From Liolophura sinensis (taxonomy: Eukaryota > Mollusca > Polyplacophora > Chitonida > Chitonidae), in assembly GCF_032854445.1 (NCBI RefSeq), contig NC_088305.1, positions 11,641,717-11,705,716 of the forward strand: 64,000 bases of DNA, in the 5' to 3' direction. The translations under genes were made by a program, and so were the position numbers. The notes beneath the pieces are model-generated. The model made no database searches, was not told where the DNA came from, and saw nothing but the letters and a program-made list of their open reading frames with translations. Positions 36,901 through 51,900 of this stretch are shown here, one piece after another (position 1 is the stretch's first letter; each line of letters begins with the position of its first letter).

Positions 36901-39900
36901 TGAAAAAAGATTCTTGAGATAACTTTGGAATCATAATGCATGACACTGGATAACTTTAGTTTCTAGTTTTTTCATTAAGGTCAAGGATAAACGAGCTGCC
37001 CACATGTACCTATTTGAATGCACTACTTCAATAAACAGGTCTGCATATGTTTTAATCACAAGGTCCAGCTACTGTAAAAACCAGGTTAAAAGTTCTATGC
37101 AGACAACCCAGTAGTAAGCCATTAGCTTACTAATTGTTTGTCATTAGAGGCTTGACAACAGAATGACTGAAGAACACTAAAAGAAAGATTCAGTTTGTGG
37201 ATTACAACATCCACTGATTATAAAATAGCTCTGCACTCTCAGAGAGTCAAGGAGAAACCAATACCAGCAGAAAGGTAGATATCTGTTAGAGATTTGTTAG
37301 TGGTGAGCTTGTTGTATACGTCACTAAGGCCTGATTGGCACTGATACCTGATTTCAGCTTGATGGGTACTGTGGGGCAGCAAAATTCACAAAGAGGCATA
37401 TTGATATATCATTCACTGAGGCTACAGTTACTGTAAAAGCCTAGCAACCAGGCAACCACTGAGAACTGTCAGCCTGTTTGGCATATTAGGGCAGCCAACT
37501 TACGCTGTCTCTTCAGATGGTGCTCACGCTTGGACAGCTGCTCCTCTGTGGAACTCAGCTGTTGAGAGAGGCGTTGCTTCTCTTCCTGTAGCTGCAGTCG
37601 TGTGATGCTGGCGTGAGAACGGAGGTCACGAATCTCGGCCAGCAGGGACTGACGATCAGCGCTGTACATTTGGTCCATGGACAACTTGTGGTGGTCACCC
37701 TGCGCCAAGATGGAGGTAACATATCAGGTATTGTATGTTTCCAATCCAATTGTAATAATACATCATGCTTATAAGCAGTTTTCTTGATCAGCTGCCCCTA
37801 AAAGTGACCTTTTTGGGGGTGAATTAATAGGGCAAATACATCAAAATGTTTCAGTTCCGAAAACTGCAGTAGATCTTCAACCTATTTTAACAAACACTAC
37901 AAAACCTCACCTCATGTGACCTTATAACAGTTATAGTATTAAAAAAAAGGAAAAATGTGAAAGCTGTGATAAAATTTGTTCTGCGCAATATAGCAGAAAA
38001 TTTCAATCACCACATTCAATAATTTTTACAACTCAATGTGAATTTAATAAAGAAACTAGTGCATTCTACATGGTGTAATATTCCATTGTGTACCTGGTCC
38101 CGGATTTTCTGTTCAAGCCTCTGGAGACTGGAGAGCTCTGTGGAAGGGGAGGCCACTACATGTGTCCTGAGCTCAGCAAGTAGCGTCTCCCTCTCCTTGG
38201 CAAATACCCGGCTGATAGCAGTTACAAGGTCATTCCTCCAGTCTGAGACTCCAACCTCGCCCATCTGAGAATTAATAGAGAGAATTTCTCGATTGTTAAG
38301 AATAGTACACAACAATGAAGCAGATTTAGCTTGTACAAATGTTCAAGCTTACATTACCCGGCTCACATCAAATTCTTCAGTCTACTAAAAGATATTTTCC
38401 TAAATATTAAAATTCTGTTTGGTTATTTATTTGTTTATATTTGTTTGTAAGTCTTTTTTTGCTGTGCTCCAGCACATTTTTCTTAAACAGCATCACAAGC
38501 CACACCACCCCTTCAACCCCTTCAACATCATACTGATAAACCACTGACCTGTTGGTTCTCACGGTTGGTGTGGATCTGGGCCAGCAGATCCTTGAGGGCC
38601 TGTATGGCTGAAAGCAGCCCCTGTTTCTCGTTATTCCAGGCAGCCTGCAGAGCGGGAAGATCAGCTTCCTTCTCCACGCGGGGTGGGGAGCTGTGTCGCC
38701 TCAGGAACTCCAGCTCTGACAGGGTCAACATTTGGACACCCTCGTTGTGGAGGCGGTTCATTAACACCTTGTCAACAGACATCAAAGATCACATTAATAC
38801 ATGACACAGGTGTTCTATACCATGCACAAATCTGCATGGTCAACTGTGTTCAGTTTGGTGTAATCTTACACAAAGGCCTCCTGTTAAGTGGAAATTATTT
38901 GCATTTGATACTTTCCCTCAGCATTTTGTCATTAATACAACAAATGTCTTAAAAATGCTGAATCTTACATTTTCCCAGTAGGATATAATCCTACCTTCTA
39001 AACAAACATGAACACATCTTTTTAAGATCAAAAGAAAAACGAAAAAAAAACTGTCAGAATCGGCCATAGCTGCTATAATTTGATGTAAAGTTACATGCAG
39101 GAAGAACCAGAGACCTGATGTTGTGACAGACAAACAACAATTATGTCCCCTCACCCTAAGTCTGTCCGGGATGGTCTCGTCAGCAACAGAGGGCTCTAAG
39201 TAAGCCACGTCAGGGTTGTCGTGTCCAACACCATCCTGCCGCGGGCGCGACAGATGTTCCAACAGCCGACTGTCCAGACGCTCGGTGGTGGCGACCTCAG
39301 ATTGCAGCTGCTCCTGAACAGCCATCATGGACATGTCATCAGAGGCTGGAAGTGGAGAAAAACTGCTGTTAAATTGCTATTAAATGCCATACTGGAGAAT
39401 TTTCCTGTTATACGATGACGGTCACTTTCATGGGAGGAGGAAACTGGGGAATCCCAGGCATAAACCAGCCAGCCACCTTTGGCAAGTTAATGGCAAACTT
39501 TCCCACATGGGATGTACAGATATACCCACCAATGTGGTGGGAGACACACAGCCTTCAAGGAACCTTGGACTGCACAGAGGGTCACACAAGCGTTATCAAC
39601 CACTGTCTGTCATCAAGGCCTGATAAAGTGTGAAGGCAGGGAAAACCACAAATTCCCTGTCCAAGACCAGGACTGAAACCAAACCTCCTAGCTACTGAGA
39701 GGCTGCAAAGTCATTTTCAAGAATATAATTAGCTCATATCTGACTGCTGCCAGAATCATAGAATGATGCAGTTAGAATCTAGGGAGACATCACACCTCCA
39801 CAGGCATACTTTAGTGCATGGGGGGGAGGGGGCAATTCTCAAACTATGTATTACCTGTAAATTTTACCTGATCATACTGTGCCTCAAACTCTCACTTATC

Positions 39901-42900
39901 TGTGAGTTTTATCTCATTAACCGTCTTACCTATGAGCTTGGCTTGTAGAGAATCCACCTCCTGGCGGTGTCGTTGTATCAGGAGATTCCTCTCCTCAGCA
40001 AACTCGATCTCTGCGTCTCTTCTCGCTTGTCTCACAGATGTCTCAATCTCTTTGCGGTGATTCTCCTCCAGCTGTCTCAGCTCCTGCTCGTGTTGCCGTG
40101 ACAACTGGGCCAGCCTTTCATCCACCTCTTTCTCTGCCTTGCTCTTCACCTGGGCTATACTCTCCGAGTGTTCTCGGGCTAGCTCTTCCCTCATCTCCTG
40201 GATTTTCTGCAGAACATTTTCATTTGATTGTTGTCTATTTGTGAATTCATACTTATACAATGGTTGTCAGCTTTATGAGTTGAGGAAACCAAGGAGTGCT
40301 CAGGATAAACCACAAACCTGTGGCAAGGTACTGACGGACTTTCCCACATGTGATATACAGATATGCTCACTACATCGGCAAAAAGGCAACTGGTCTTCTA
40401 CAAGTAAGACTGTGCTAATGGCCACACAAAGGGACAAAACCTCAGGTTACAAATGCAAGGAAAACCAGAAACTGAAAATTTTATCAACTTCATAATTTCT
40501 CCAAGTATTTCTAAATTGCAATTTGTCTTTTTTTGCTCTATAATATGAAGGGCCATAAATCCATTTCTGACGAGTCAAAACTGAAAATAGAATTTTACAG
40601 GTTTTTGGGTGCCCAAAAACATAGATATAAAAACTTTGTCATAAATGTTATCTTATCACAAATGCATCAAAATTTCAACTTCAAATAACAAAAGCTAAGC
40701 ATTGTCACATGGTTTTCAATTTTCAACTTGAGTCAGAAATGGCTTTGTGAAATATGCCCCAGGCACAACTCATTTCTCCCCCCCCCCCCTCCCCGCCATC
40801 ACCAATACGTACACTGTATACATTACGAAGATTTGACATCCACCAAAAACACACACCTTTTCCAGTTCTGTGGCAGACTGTCCTGCACTCTCTCTGAACA
40901 CCTCCAACTCTGCCTGCACTTTCTTCAGCGAGTCTTTAAGGAGCTCCACCTCCTCCTGATCAATGCTAGTGTTGCTGGCCTGGTTGAGTTGCAGCTGTGA
41001 GCGCGTCTTGTTGAGCTCCTCTGTCAGCTCCTCGATGCGCTCAGCTTCACGCTGCACGTCGCTCAACTGCCGCCGCAGCTGCTCTGCCTCAGCATGTTTC
41101 TCTGAGGCTCGTGACTGGTGATCGAGTGCTTCCTGTCTGTGTCTGTCCAGTTCCGACCTTAACGCCTCCACCTCACGGTTCAGGTATTCTCTGTCTTCCT
41201 CCAGGCTTTCACGCTCCTTCTCCGATTCCTGTTAAAGATTTATTCATTTATTTGATTGGTGTTAATCAAAAATATTTCACTTATATGACAGCGACCAGCA
41301 ATATGATGGGAGGAAACCAGTCCGAGGAAAACCCACGACCAACCGCAGGTTGCAGGCAGACCTTCCCACTTACGGCTGGAAAGGAATCCAGCTCAAGCTG
41401 GACATAAACCGACAGCGACCATATTGGTGGGAGGCTCCTGGGTCATTGCGCCATGCTGGCGTGCTAGTCCCCTCAGAAATCACTAACTTTTAATCATCTA
41501 GATTTAAAAGGGTTATTCTATTTTTGCCAACTAGTCATGTTTCCTTGCTCTAACCTGTCAGACCTGGGTGCCAGGCGAGGCAGCAACAACTACTATTTTT
41601 AAAGTCTTTGGTATGACCCGACCCGCGTTTGATCCCGGGTCTTCCAACTTCGATAAACAAAGTCAGCAGTATAGCCGATCCAAAATAATGAATCTTTTGT
41701 ATGGGTACATCATTCTTACTTTCACGAACTTTTTCTTAATATTCAGACGCTAATTAACATTGGGAATCATAGTTTAATAATGTCAAATTTTCTTTAATAA
41801 CAGTACGACTGGAATAACTGAAGTTCCCTAAATGACCTAACATTTTGACTGGGAAAATTAAGTTTCAGTCTTCAGAAATTTATTGGCATACAAAATGCAT
41901 CTTTTTGATCCAGATTGTAGGTTATTCAGGGTACTTTAAACAACAATCAAACTATCATAATTGAATTAAGAAGAAGAAAAAAAAAAAACAATTTGTCTAC
42001 ACAGAGCTTGTACACACCTGAAGCTTTTCCTTGAGAGACAGTATCTGGTCGTGTGTTTGTCCATCAATGTCTGTGTCGTCTGAGCGGTCATCACCGCCTA
42101 GAGCCTGGGTAAGCTTCTCCACCTGACTGTCGCGCTCTTCCAGCGCCTTGGCCGCAATCTCCAGCTGAGAGCGCAGCACGCTCAGGGCCTCCTCCTGGTC
42201 GGTGGTCTGGTCGCTCAAACGCTGACGTAGCTCTTCTAACGCCAGCTCCTGCTCAGTGATCCTTTCCTGCAGTTTGCTCACCTCAGTTGCCTCCCCTTGG
42301 TTACCGCGCTTTTGGAGCTGCGTAAGCTGTTCCTCTTTCTCTTCAATCAGTTTCTGTAGCTCAACAAGGTCACTCTCCTACAGATCAATAATTAAATTAT
42401 GAACAGCCAATAAAAAGCAACAAAATGAATACTTTGGAACCAGGAAACTTGTGACAGGAGGCTGTCTGGAACCTATGTGGCATGTGTAGCAATACATGCA
42501 GAAAACTTTATAAGTACATATCATACATCAAAATGAAATTTCACTTCATTGTTCATTTCAGTTCAAATTGTGTTATTTTTGCTTGATTCTGTTATTCCTG
42601 AAGAAAAATGAAAAATGGAGCATTTTGTTGAACAAGCCACTGTCCGCCCAACAAAACTGTATAGGTTTCAATACGATAAAGCCGCCAGATTATAACCGAC
42701 TTTGGCCAAAACGTTTGCATTCTATATTTGAAATTGGGTGCTTCTTGTTATCCGGACAATGATCAAATACCAAACTGTCACTCCTGGCAAAATATCACTG
42801 ATCAGGAACTGATTTCAGGTAAACACAGGTAATGCTAGCTGAGTAAGCTGCCGCTGTAGATGATAGGTGATGGACAAGAACAATCATGACTTTTTATCAT

Positions 42901-45900
42901 CTCTAAGTTACACATTCTGCTTGATTCTGACTGATTCATCCAGCTTTGAGGGCCACATAAGAGTTTTTCTTGTGAAGTCTGCTTAATTTCTTATCAGGAA
43001 AATTTAAGAGCTAGCATCAGCAGATATTGTTTAAAGTCATGTATATTCTTGTCAAAGTGCATTTTTACATGCTAAACTTTAGGTGAAACCATGGTAGTTG
43101 TGGTGGGTGAAGATTGCAGTGAAATGTAACTGAGAGGGGAGTTTACCTTTTCCTCCAGTTTCTCGTTTACTGTATAAAGCTCTTCTTCCTTCTCATCGAT
43201 CACATTATCTTTTTCCTTCAGCTGTTTGTTCAAAGCTTCCACTTGCAGCTCAAACTTCATCTGCAACACAAGGCAATAAACTTGGAAGTTGAACATACAT
43301 AATGAGCATACTGCAGCAAAAAGTGAACCCATGAAGAGTCAAAGCAGAGGAATTCCCTGACCAAGGCTTCTCAAAATTAACAGATTCTTGAACGGAGTAC
43401 CTAACATTAGTTTTATCAAAGACGACAGGGTGACAAATGTCAATATGAGTGATGTTTTTCCTGTACATACCAGAGCGTCTGTAGCACCTTCTGCCTGTGG
43501 CCTCGTCTCCGTTAGCTCTTTGGTCAGGGACTCTATCTCTTTCTGTTTCTCCTCCAGCATGGCTTGCACCATGTCATAGTCCTCTTGTAGCTTACCCTGG
43601 CGTCCAAGGAGTAAGAGAGAGAGAGATAAGTCTTTGCATGTTAAGATAGGATCTATCATAGGGATCGACTCAAGAGAGAGAAATTAGATGTATGTTAGGA
43701 TAGCATCTTCCAAAGCCAGCAGGCATTTGAAGCAGGGAACACTTTTACCAGGTGAAGTGGTTCAGAATAGACAGAATAAGAATATACTTTGACCAAAACG
43801 TTTCCCAGAAAAATTCAAATTCAAAGTTGCGTTAAGAGAGAGATACATATACCTTTAATGATCTGTCATCAGAAGCAAAACTTTGAAAATACTAAAACGA
43901 CAAAACTTTTACAAAATGACCAATTGGTACATGCAGCACATTAGAGTACTCTTAGTGTTTTATGTAAATGGACAACAGTCCAACAAGTCCATAAAATTAA
44001 TAAATAAACCCACACAGATTACACCTGTGAGATTACCTGGAAGTTCGGAAAGTTGTTGAGCATTACCTGGCACGTTTAGAGAAGTCTGTGAGGTTGTTAA
44101 CCTCAACCTGTAATGTAGGGTACAGGTCTACCTGCGCAGTTGATGTATAATTCTGTAGAGACTACAACTGTGTTTTGTGACATTTTACCTGGAAGTCTGT
44201 GCGGTTAATGTATAAATCTGTAGAGACTACAACTGTGTCTTGTGACATTTTACCTGAAAGTCTGTGAGGTTAATGTATACATCTGTAGAGACTACAACTG
44301 TGTCTTGTGACATTTTACCTGGAATTCTGTGCGGTTAATGCATAAATCTGTAGAGACTACAACTGTGTTTTGTGACATTTTACCTGGAAGTCTGTGAGGT
44401 TAATGTATAAATCTGTGGAGACTACAACTGTGTTTTGTGACATTTTACCTGGAAGTCTGTGAGGTTAATGTATAAATCTGTAGAGACTACAACTGTGTTT
44501 TGTGACATTTTACCTGGAAGTCTGTGAGGTTAATGTATAAATCTGTAGAGACTACAACTGTGTTTTGTGACATTTTACCTGGAAGTCTGTGAGGTTAATG
44601 TATAAATCTGTAGAGACTACAACTGTGTTTTGTGACATTTTACCTGGAAGTCTGTGAGGTTAATGTATAAATCTGTAGAGACTACAACTGTGTCTTGTGA
44701 CATTTTACCTGGAAGTCTGTGAGGTTAATGTATAAATCTGTAGAGACTACAACTGTGTTTTGTGACATTTTACCTGGAAGTCCGTGAGGTTAATGTATAA
44801 ATCTGTAGAGACTACAACTGTGTCTTGTGACATTTTACCTGAAAGTCCGTGAGGTTAATGTATAAATCTGTAGAGACTCCAACTGTGTTTTGTGACATTT
44901 TACCTGGAAGTCTGTGAGGTTAATGTATAAATCTGTAGAGACTACAACTGTGTTTTGTGACATTTTACCTGGAAGTCCGTGAGGTTAATGTATAAATCTG
45001 TAGAGACTACAACTGTGTCTTGTGACATTTTACCTGGAAGTCTGTGAGGTTAATGTATAAATCTGTGGAGACTACAACTGTGTTTTGTGACATTTTACCT
45101 GGAAGTCTGTGCGGTTAATGTATAAATCTGTAGAGACTACAACTGTGTTTTGTGACATTTTACGTGAAAGTCTGTGCGATTAATGTATAAATCTGTAGAG
45201 ACTACAACTGTGTTTTGTGACATTTTACCTGGAAGTCCGTGAGGTTAATGTATAAATCTGTAGAGACTACAACTGTGTCTTGTGACATTTTACCTGAAAG
45301 TCCGTGAGGTTAATGTATAAATCTGTAGAGACTCCAACTGTGTTTTGTGACATTTTACCTGGAAGTCTGTGAGGTTAATGTATAAATCTGTAGAGACTAC
45401 AACTGTGTTTTGTGACATTTTACCTGGAAGTCCGTGAGGTTAATGTATAAATCTGTAGAGACTACAACTGTGTCTTGTGACATTTTACCTGGAAGTCTGT
45501 GAGGTTAATGTATAAATCTGTGGAGACTACAACTGTGTTTTGTGACATTTTACCTGGAAGTCTGTGCAGTTAATGTATAAATCTGTAGAGACTACAACTG
45601 TGTTTTGTGACATTTTACGTGAAAGTCTGTGCGATTAATGTATACATCTGTAGAGACTACAACTGTGTCTTGTGACATTTTACCTGGAAGTCTGTGCGGT
45701 TAATGTATAAATCTGTAGAGACTACAACTGTGTCTTGTGACATTTTACCTGGAAGTCTGTGAGGTTAATGTATAAATCTGTAGAGACTACAACTGTGTCT
45801 TGTGACATTTTACCTGAAAGTCTGTAAGGTTAATGTATAAATCTGTAGAGACTACAACTGTGTTTTGTGACATTTTACCTGGAAGTCTGTGAGGTTAATG

Positions 45901-48900
45901 TATAAATCTGTAGAGACTACAACTGTGTCTTGTGACATTTTACCTGGAAGTCTGTGCGGTTAATGTATAAATCTGTAGAGACTACAACTGTGTCTTGTGA
46001 CATTTTACCTGGAAGTCTGTGAGGTTAATGTATAAATCTGTAGAGACTACAACTGTGTCTTGTGACATTTTACCTGGAAGTCTGTGAGGTTGCTAACCTC
46101 CATCTGTAGACTCTCCACCTGCAATGTCAGCTGCTCTATAGCTGTGTCTTTCTCTAGAATCAGAGGGTCAGTCATTGCACTCATTTCAAGTCTGCTCGAC
46201 GTCTCTAGGTCAATCTTCGCCTACAGCACAAACCATCATAATGAGAAATTATTTTTGTGTGAATGACTGTATTGGGCCTAAAATTCTGTCCACTTAATTT
46301 GTGTTATTCACCTTGCTTGATTGTGAGAGTTCTTAGAATGGCGTTTTGGGGTTTCTTCTGAAGTTGGAAAAATATTAGTTTCAGAACCAAAAGTTCTGAC
46401 TTCATTTGCATATAAAAACACTTTAGAGTGAATTTTTAGGGAAAATACATCATCCAGTAATTTTCAAAGACAAGTTTTGTCAGCTCAACAGCCCCCTTAG
46501 CAAATTAACATAAAATAATATTTTCTTGCTGTGTAAATTTGAGAACTCTCATCTTGTCTCACCCAAACCTGTGTGAACACCTGAAATGTTGATTCAGCTA
46601 TTAACAAAGGACATTGGTTGCAATGATGGCTACTCACCTGTGACAGTTCTGCATCCTTGAGTTGTAGCTCCTCTTGTAAGGCCTGTACCTCGTCATCCTT
46701 CAGAGCCAACGCATTGCTGAACTCATCCTGAATGCTCATCTGCAATATTAAGGGATACTTGAAAAAATACTATAAAACGATCAGCACAGTTTTAAGGATA
46801 ACAAGGATACTGTGCACATCTTTAAAATGTCTTCTACAAATTCTGTGTTTTTCACAAGCTTCCCATGTTTACTGTAGATGGAGTTGATCAGCAAAATGTT
46901 GGAAATTAGCGGATGTATAGACGGACATACAGATAAACATCCATCATTCCCAAATAATAACAAAGCTGAAACTCACGCGTTCTGTTAGTGAGGGTAGGAG
47001 TGGAGGTTCCCTGTCATCAGACACAGTGGTGTCTAACAGGGCGTCACTCTGCTGTAGACTGTCCACAGTCTGGTGAAGCTCCTCTATCTCTCGGGACTTC
47101 ACCTCCAGTTCTAGTCTCAGGGAACTCAGGAGCTCCTTCTGTTAACAGAACAGGTGGAGATGCATGAAAAAAGCTCAGTGCTATAATACGAATAGGGAGA
47201 GGTAAATACGTGCTTGGACTTATTGCTTAGTCTTCATATTGAAAAATTAGAGTAGAGATGATCACCTGTCCCCAAGATCACAATGCTGTCTTGGTCAAAG
47301 TCATACTTATTCTTAGCATTAAAGTATATCTTAGGAAATTTCACTATAGTAAAATTGAAAAATCGTGTTTAAGTTCAAATCTAATTTAAGGAATAATTTC
47401 AGAAGTTAAGACTAAGTCCGATCTAAGTCTCAAGTTAAGACTAAGTCTGATCTAAGTCTCAAGTTAAGACTCAGTCTGATCTAAGTCTCAAGTTAAGACT
47501 AAGACTGATGAAAGTCTCAAGTTAAGACTAAGTCTGATCTAAGTCTCAAGTTAAGACTAAGTTTGATCTAAGTCTCAAGTTAAGACTCAAGTTAAGACTA
47601 AGTCTGATCTAAGTCTCAAGTTAAGACTAATCCTGATCTAAGTCTCAAGTTAAGACTCAAGTTAAGACTAAGTCTGATCTAAGTCTCAAGTTAAGACTCA
47701 AGTTAAGACTAAGTCTGATCTAAGTCTCAAGTTAAGACTAAGTCTGATCTAAGTCTCAAGTTAAGACTCAAGGTAAAACTAAGTCTGATCTAAGTCTCAA
47801 GTTAAGACTAAGTCTGATCTAAGTCTCAAGTTAAGACTAAGTCTGATCTAAGACTAAAACATCGTCATGATGCTGGGACCAGGAACAGTCTCAGACAGTT
47901 GTGCACGATACATTGACTAACTGCAGTTGAGCCTCACCATGTTTGTTGTATCATCTACCATGGACTGTTCGGCTCTCAATCTCTCAATCTCCTGTGACAG
48001 ATGGTCAATCTCCTCATTCTTCTCCTCAAGCAGTGAGTGGTGCAGACTCGGGTCTTGCTCTGCCTGCAAAGACTTCACCTGCTTCTACAACAGGAACAAC
48101 AACAACAACAGGTCAGGGTAGAGTGGAAAACTTCAAATCCAGCTCTTGCTGGCTTCCTCTCCAGCTGTAAGTGGGAAGGTCTGGCAACAACCAGCTGATG
48201 GTCGTGTGTTTCCCCCAGGCTCTGTTTCCCCCTTTCCTCCAACACTAACGCAGGCTGCCATCGTATAGGTGAAATATTCTTGAGTACGACGTAAAACACA
48301 AATCAAATAAAAATATACAGTGGTTCATCTGTCGCTGATGACCTGCAGAATAGATCAATGTTGTCAGTACAGGAAGCAGACAATAAATGTCATTTGGTGT
48401 ATTCAGATTTCTTATGGGAATATTCAAGACTCTATACCAGGGATTGATTGAATATGGTTACGCTTTTTTGTGTTGCCTCCGCCATGCATTTGACAACAGA
48501 AAGTACCACTGTCGAACATGTGGTGCATAAATTCTCAAACAATCTTTCAAAGATTTAAATCAATTATCCTACAGCTGCTTATTACAACTTTGATACAATA
48601 AAAGAGAAAAATATAATTGTTGAACTCTGCTAGGTTATACTGAGACTCCAGTTAAATCTGCTTCCTCACCTTCAGCTTGCTGTTCTCATCTAGTAGATCC
48701 TTGAAAGCCTGGTTCTGCTCTGACCGGATGACCTCTAACTGCTGCTCTGTGACCTTGAGCTGAGCGGTCAGCTGCTGGACCTGCTCATCACTGTCCATGA
48801 CCTGATCCCTGAACTGATCAACCTGGCTCACAAGGTCACTCACCTGACGAACAAAACAACATGATATACCTGAGTTAGGACACTCACAAATGTCACAGCT

Positions 48901-51900
48901 GTAATAACACAGGACATCTGACGTGTAACTGTTACACAGCGACTGAAAGTCATTCCTGACCACATATTACCATCCCTTGAAAATTGGTTTGGAAAGACAT
49001 GCAAATTTAAGAGTGGCTTCAACAACAGAAGAAAATAAATGATCCATGAGGTCCACATAAAAAACTGTATCCCACAAAATCAAGAACATCATCCTCAACA
49101 ACAAAAACAGCAACAATGCCGTCCTTCGATAGAGCTGCTACAAAACATCATTTAAATGTAGGATATTCTAACTAGTAAACATTGTATCAGCATTACATAT
49201 ATATTCTGCTCAACTTCCGTTCACCTCTGCAAGAGGAGTATTCTTTACGAAGCTCACCTCTTTTTCTTTGCGCTCCACAGCTTCTCTCTCATCCTCCAGC
49301 TGTCTCCTGAGCTCATCGATGTGGGCAGAGGACCCAGCATCAAATCTGTGTTTGTACTCATCCAGCTGCGTCTTCAGCTGTGAGATTTGGTGCAAGTTCT
49401 CATACACCTGCTTCTGTAAGGCCTCCTTGTCATTGTTCAGTTCCTGAAAGGTGACATCAAAGAAACAGTGGATAATTAAAACTGGTGTTTTAGAGAACAC
49501 AAGGTCACAGGATGATATATGCTACACTCTTCAGGACATTCTGATTGGAAGATTGACTGACTCGTGTTTAATGCCTTGCTGAAGAATTTTACGCTGACAG
49601 GACAGTTGTCAGGTTTATGGATGTCCACTGTTAACTCGTTATACTTTTCCTTCCATCTTATTTGTTGATTTTCTCAATAATTCCTTAACACTAGAACACA
49701 GATATGGCTAGATTACTAAGGAGCTTCTCTTGTTCCTGGAAAATAGAGTCAATCCTATACTTCAAAAATTCAAATATTCATCCTCCAAACTTCTTGGAAT
49801 AAAGATGCAATATTCTACAACTTTACAAGCTTGACGCAAAGTAAGGTGATCTTAATTAGTCTCTCACATATACACAGTTGTGCCTATTACAAAGATGCTG
49901 GAAAACACATTTCCCCCATATTTCCATTTCAATGCTGTCAAGGCCTGGAATGAGCTAACATTTTTCCAGATGCCTAAAGCTCACCTCTTCTAGCAGTCTG
50001 GACTTCCTCAGCTCTTCCTCCAGCGATCCTTTCTCGTGATAGATTGTCCTTTCCCGGGCTTCCAGCTCCAGCTCCAGGCTACTGATCCTCTTCTGAAGCT
50101 CCAGCTCTCCAGAGCCCTTTGCCCCATCCCCTGTCTCATCACTGGCACTGGAGTCCTGCTTCAACTCCTCCTCCAGGCGTGCGATCTTCTGCTGGAAGGC
50201 ACGCTCCATGGCAACTTTCTCCTCTATCTCATGCTCTAGATGCTTCACCTGATCTTCAAGGTCCTGGTTTCTCAGGTGTTTCTCTGAGGTGGATAAAATT
50301 GACAACTGATTTTACTAGCTAATTCACAGTTTTGTATAAGCAAACATTAATTCCTCAACAATTCCTAGTTTAAGTTGAAGATGGGCTCCAGAGCTGGCTA
50401 TACAAAGCGTATTTTTGAGATTTAAAACCTCACTATGTAACTGAAATCTTCAATACATTTATTTATTTCATTCTTGCTATATGCCATACTCAGGAATATT
50501 TCACTTATACCCAGTTCACACAGGCAAAGATAAGCTGGTTTAAATGCTAAAGTCGCTTTGAGCCAGTTTGACGTCACCCACGTGAACGCAAAGCCAGAGC
50601 ATTTAAACTGGTTCACTTGCCCCTGCCAGTGACATGGATTTAAGCCAATTTCAGGGCATCAGCAAGTCAATCTGTGCCGTGTGAACAGTAACTGGATCAA
50701 GTCCGGTAAAAACTCATTTTCAGGATGACGGTGCTATTACTGAATTGGCTTAAATATGACTGTGTGAATGTATAAACTCCTGAACTGCCTTACAACTCGC
50801 TTGAACTTAGTCATGTAAACGTACACATTTTCCACTGGCCAAGAATTCAAAGGTAAGATTTGATCCAGATTAAAATGTGGCTCTGTGAAAGGGCAGTAAT
50901 ACAACAGTACTACAAATCTTTGAGTGTTAAAATCTTTTTTACCCACTGTAAATTTATTTTATTTAAACAATAATGCCTTTATGACATTGGTCAAGTGAAA
51001 CTAAAGGGAAATGTAACCTTTGATATCCATCTGTAACTGTTCATTGCGTAGTGTTGTCTCATTCAAGATATCTGCTTTTATTTGGATTTCTTCTGTCAAA
51101 TCTTCAACCTGAAATTTTAAAAGAGATTAACTTATGGACAACTGCTTACGAAAACATTTACAGAAACATGCATATGCAAGACTGTTTCCAACATAAGTGG
51201 AACTTGGTTAATAGGAGACTTGCGGACAGACTACACAAAATGGTAAAAAATGCAGCAAAACACATTTTTTTCTTCTGTGACATTGCAGGGCCTGTGTACA
51301 ACATAGGTGTTTCATGAGCATGTATACACCGATGACTGTGATGTAATAAAGGATAGAAACAAAAGACTTCATAAATTTGGACCGCTTTGATACAGGTGGG
51401 AAGGAGCTTTACGAGCTCCCCATTGTAGACATTATTCTTTGAAAACACGAACACCACTTCTGCGTTGAAATCATTGTCTGAGACGAAAGGAATACAGCCT
51501 ATGATAAAAGTGGATGGCATGGAAATCAGTCTCTGCACAAAAAGTTAGGACAAGATACATTTACAGACTACCTCGACGAATAGTTCATCCTAATAGTGTA
51601 CATGTGGTTAAACCTTTTAGCAAACTTGCCAGGTATTTATTCAAGTATTTTCTGAAAGCATTATTCTGTATAGAATGTGAATCTGTAAAGCCCTGAAATT
51701 GGTCGATTCAATCAATGTAGTTTTGTTTCCAAAATTAAATTATAAATGTGCATAAATTGCAATTAAAGTTGCTCTTTTTTTTTACATACAAAAAGACTAA
51801 GAAATAAGGGTAGCAGGTAACATTACAGTTTCGGGATTAACTGAATTCTAGGATAATCCAAGCTTTTTCCCACCTCTCTCTGTAGCCTGCCCTCAGCACT

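Noticed and set aside
44130..46073. A series of about 30 functional tandem mini-exons
   Set aside because: Sub-exons within the 65-bp units have lengths not divisible by three and read-through meets stops, so they are unlikely to be translated as a repeated protein segment.
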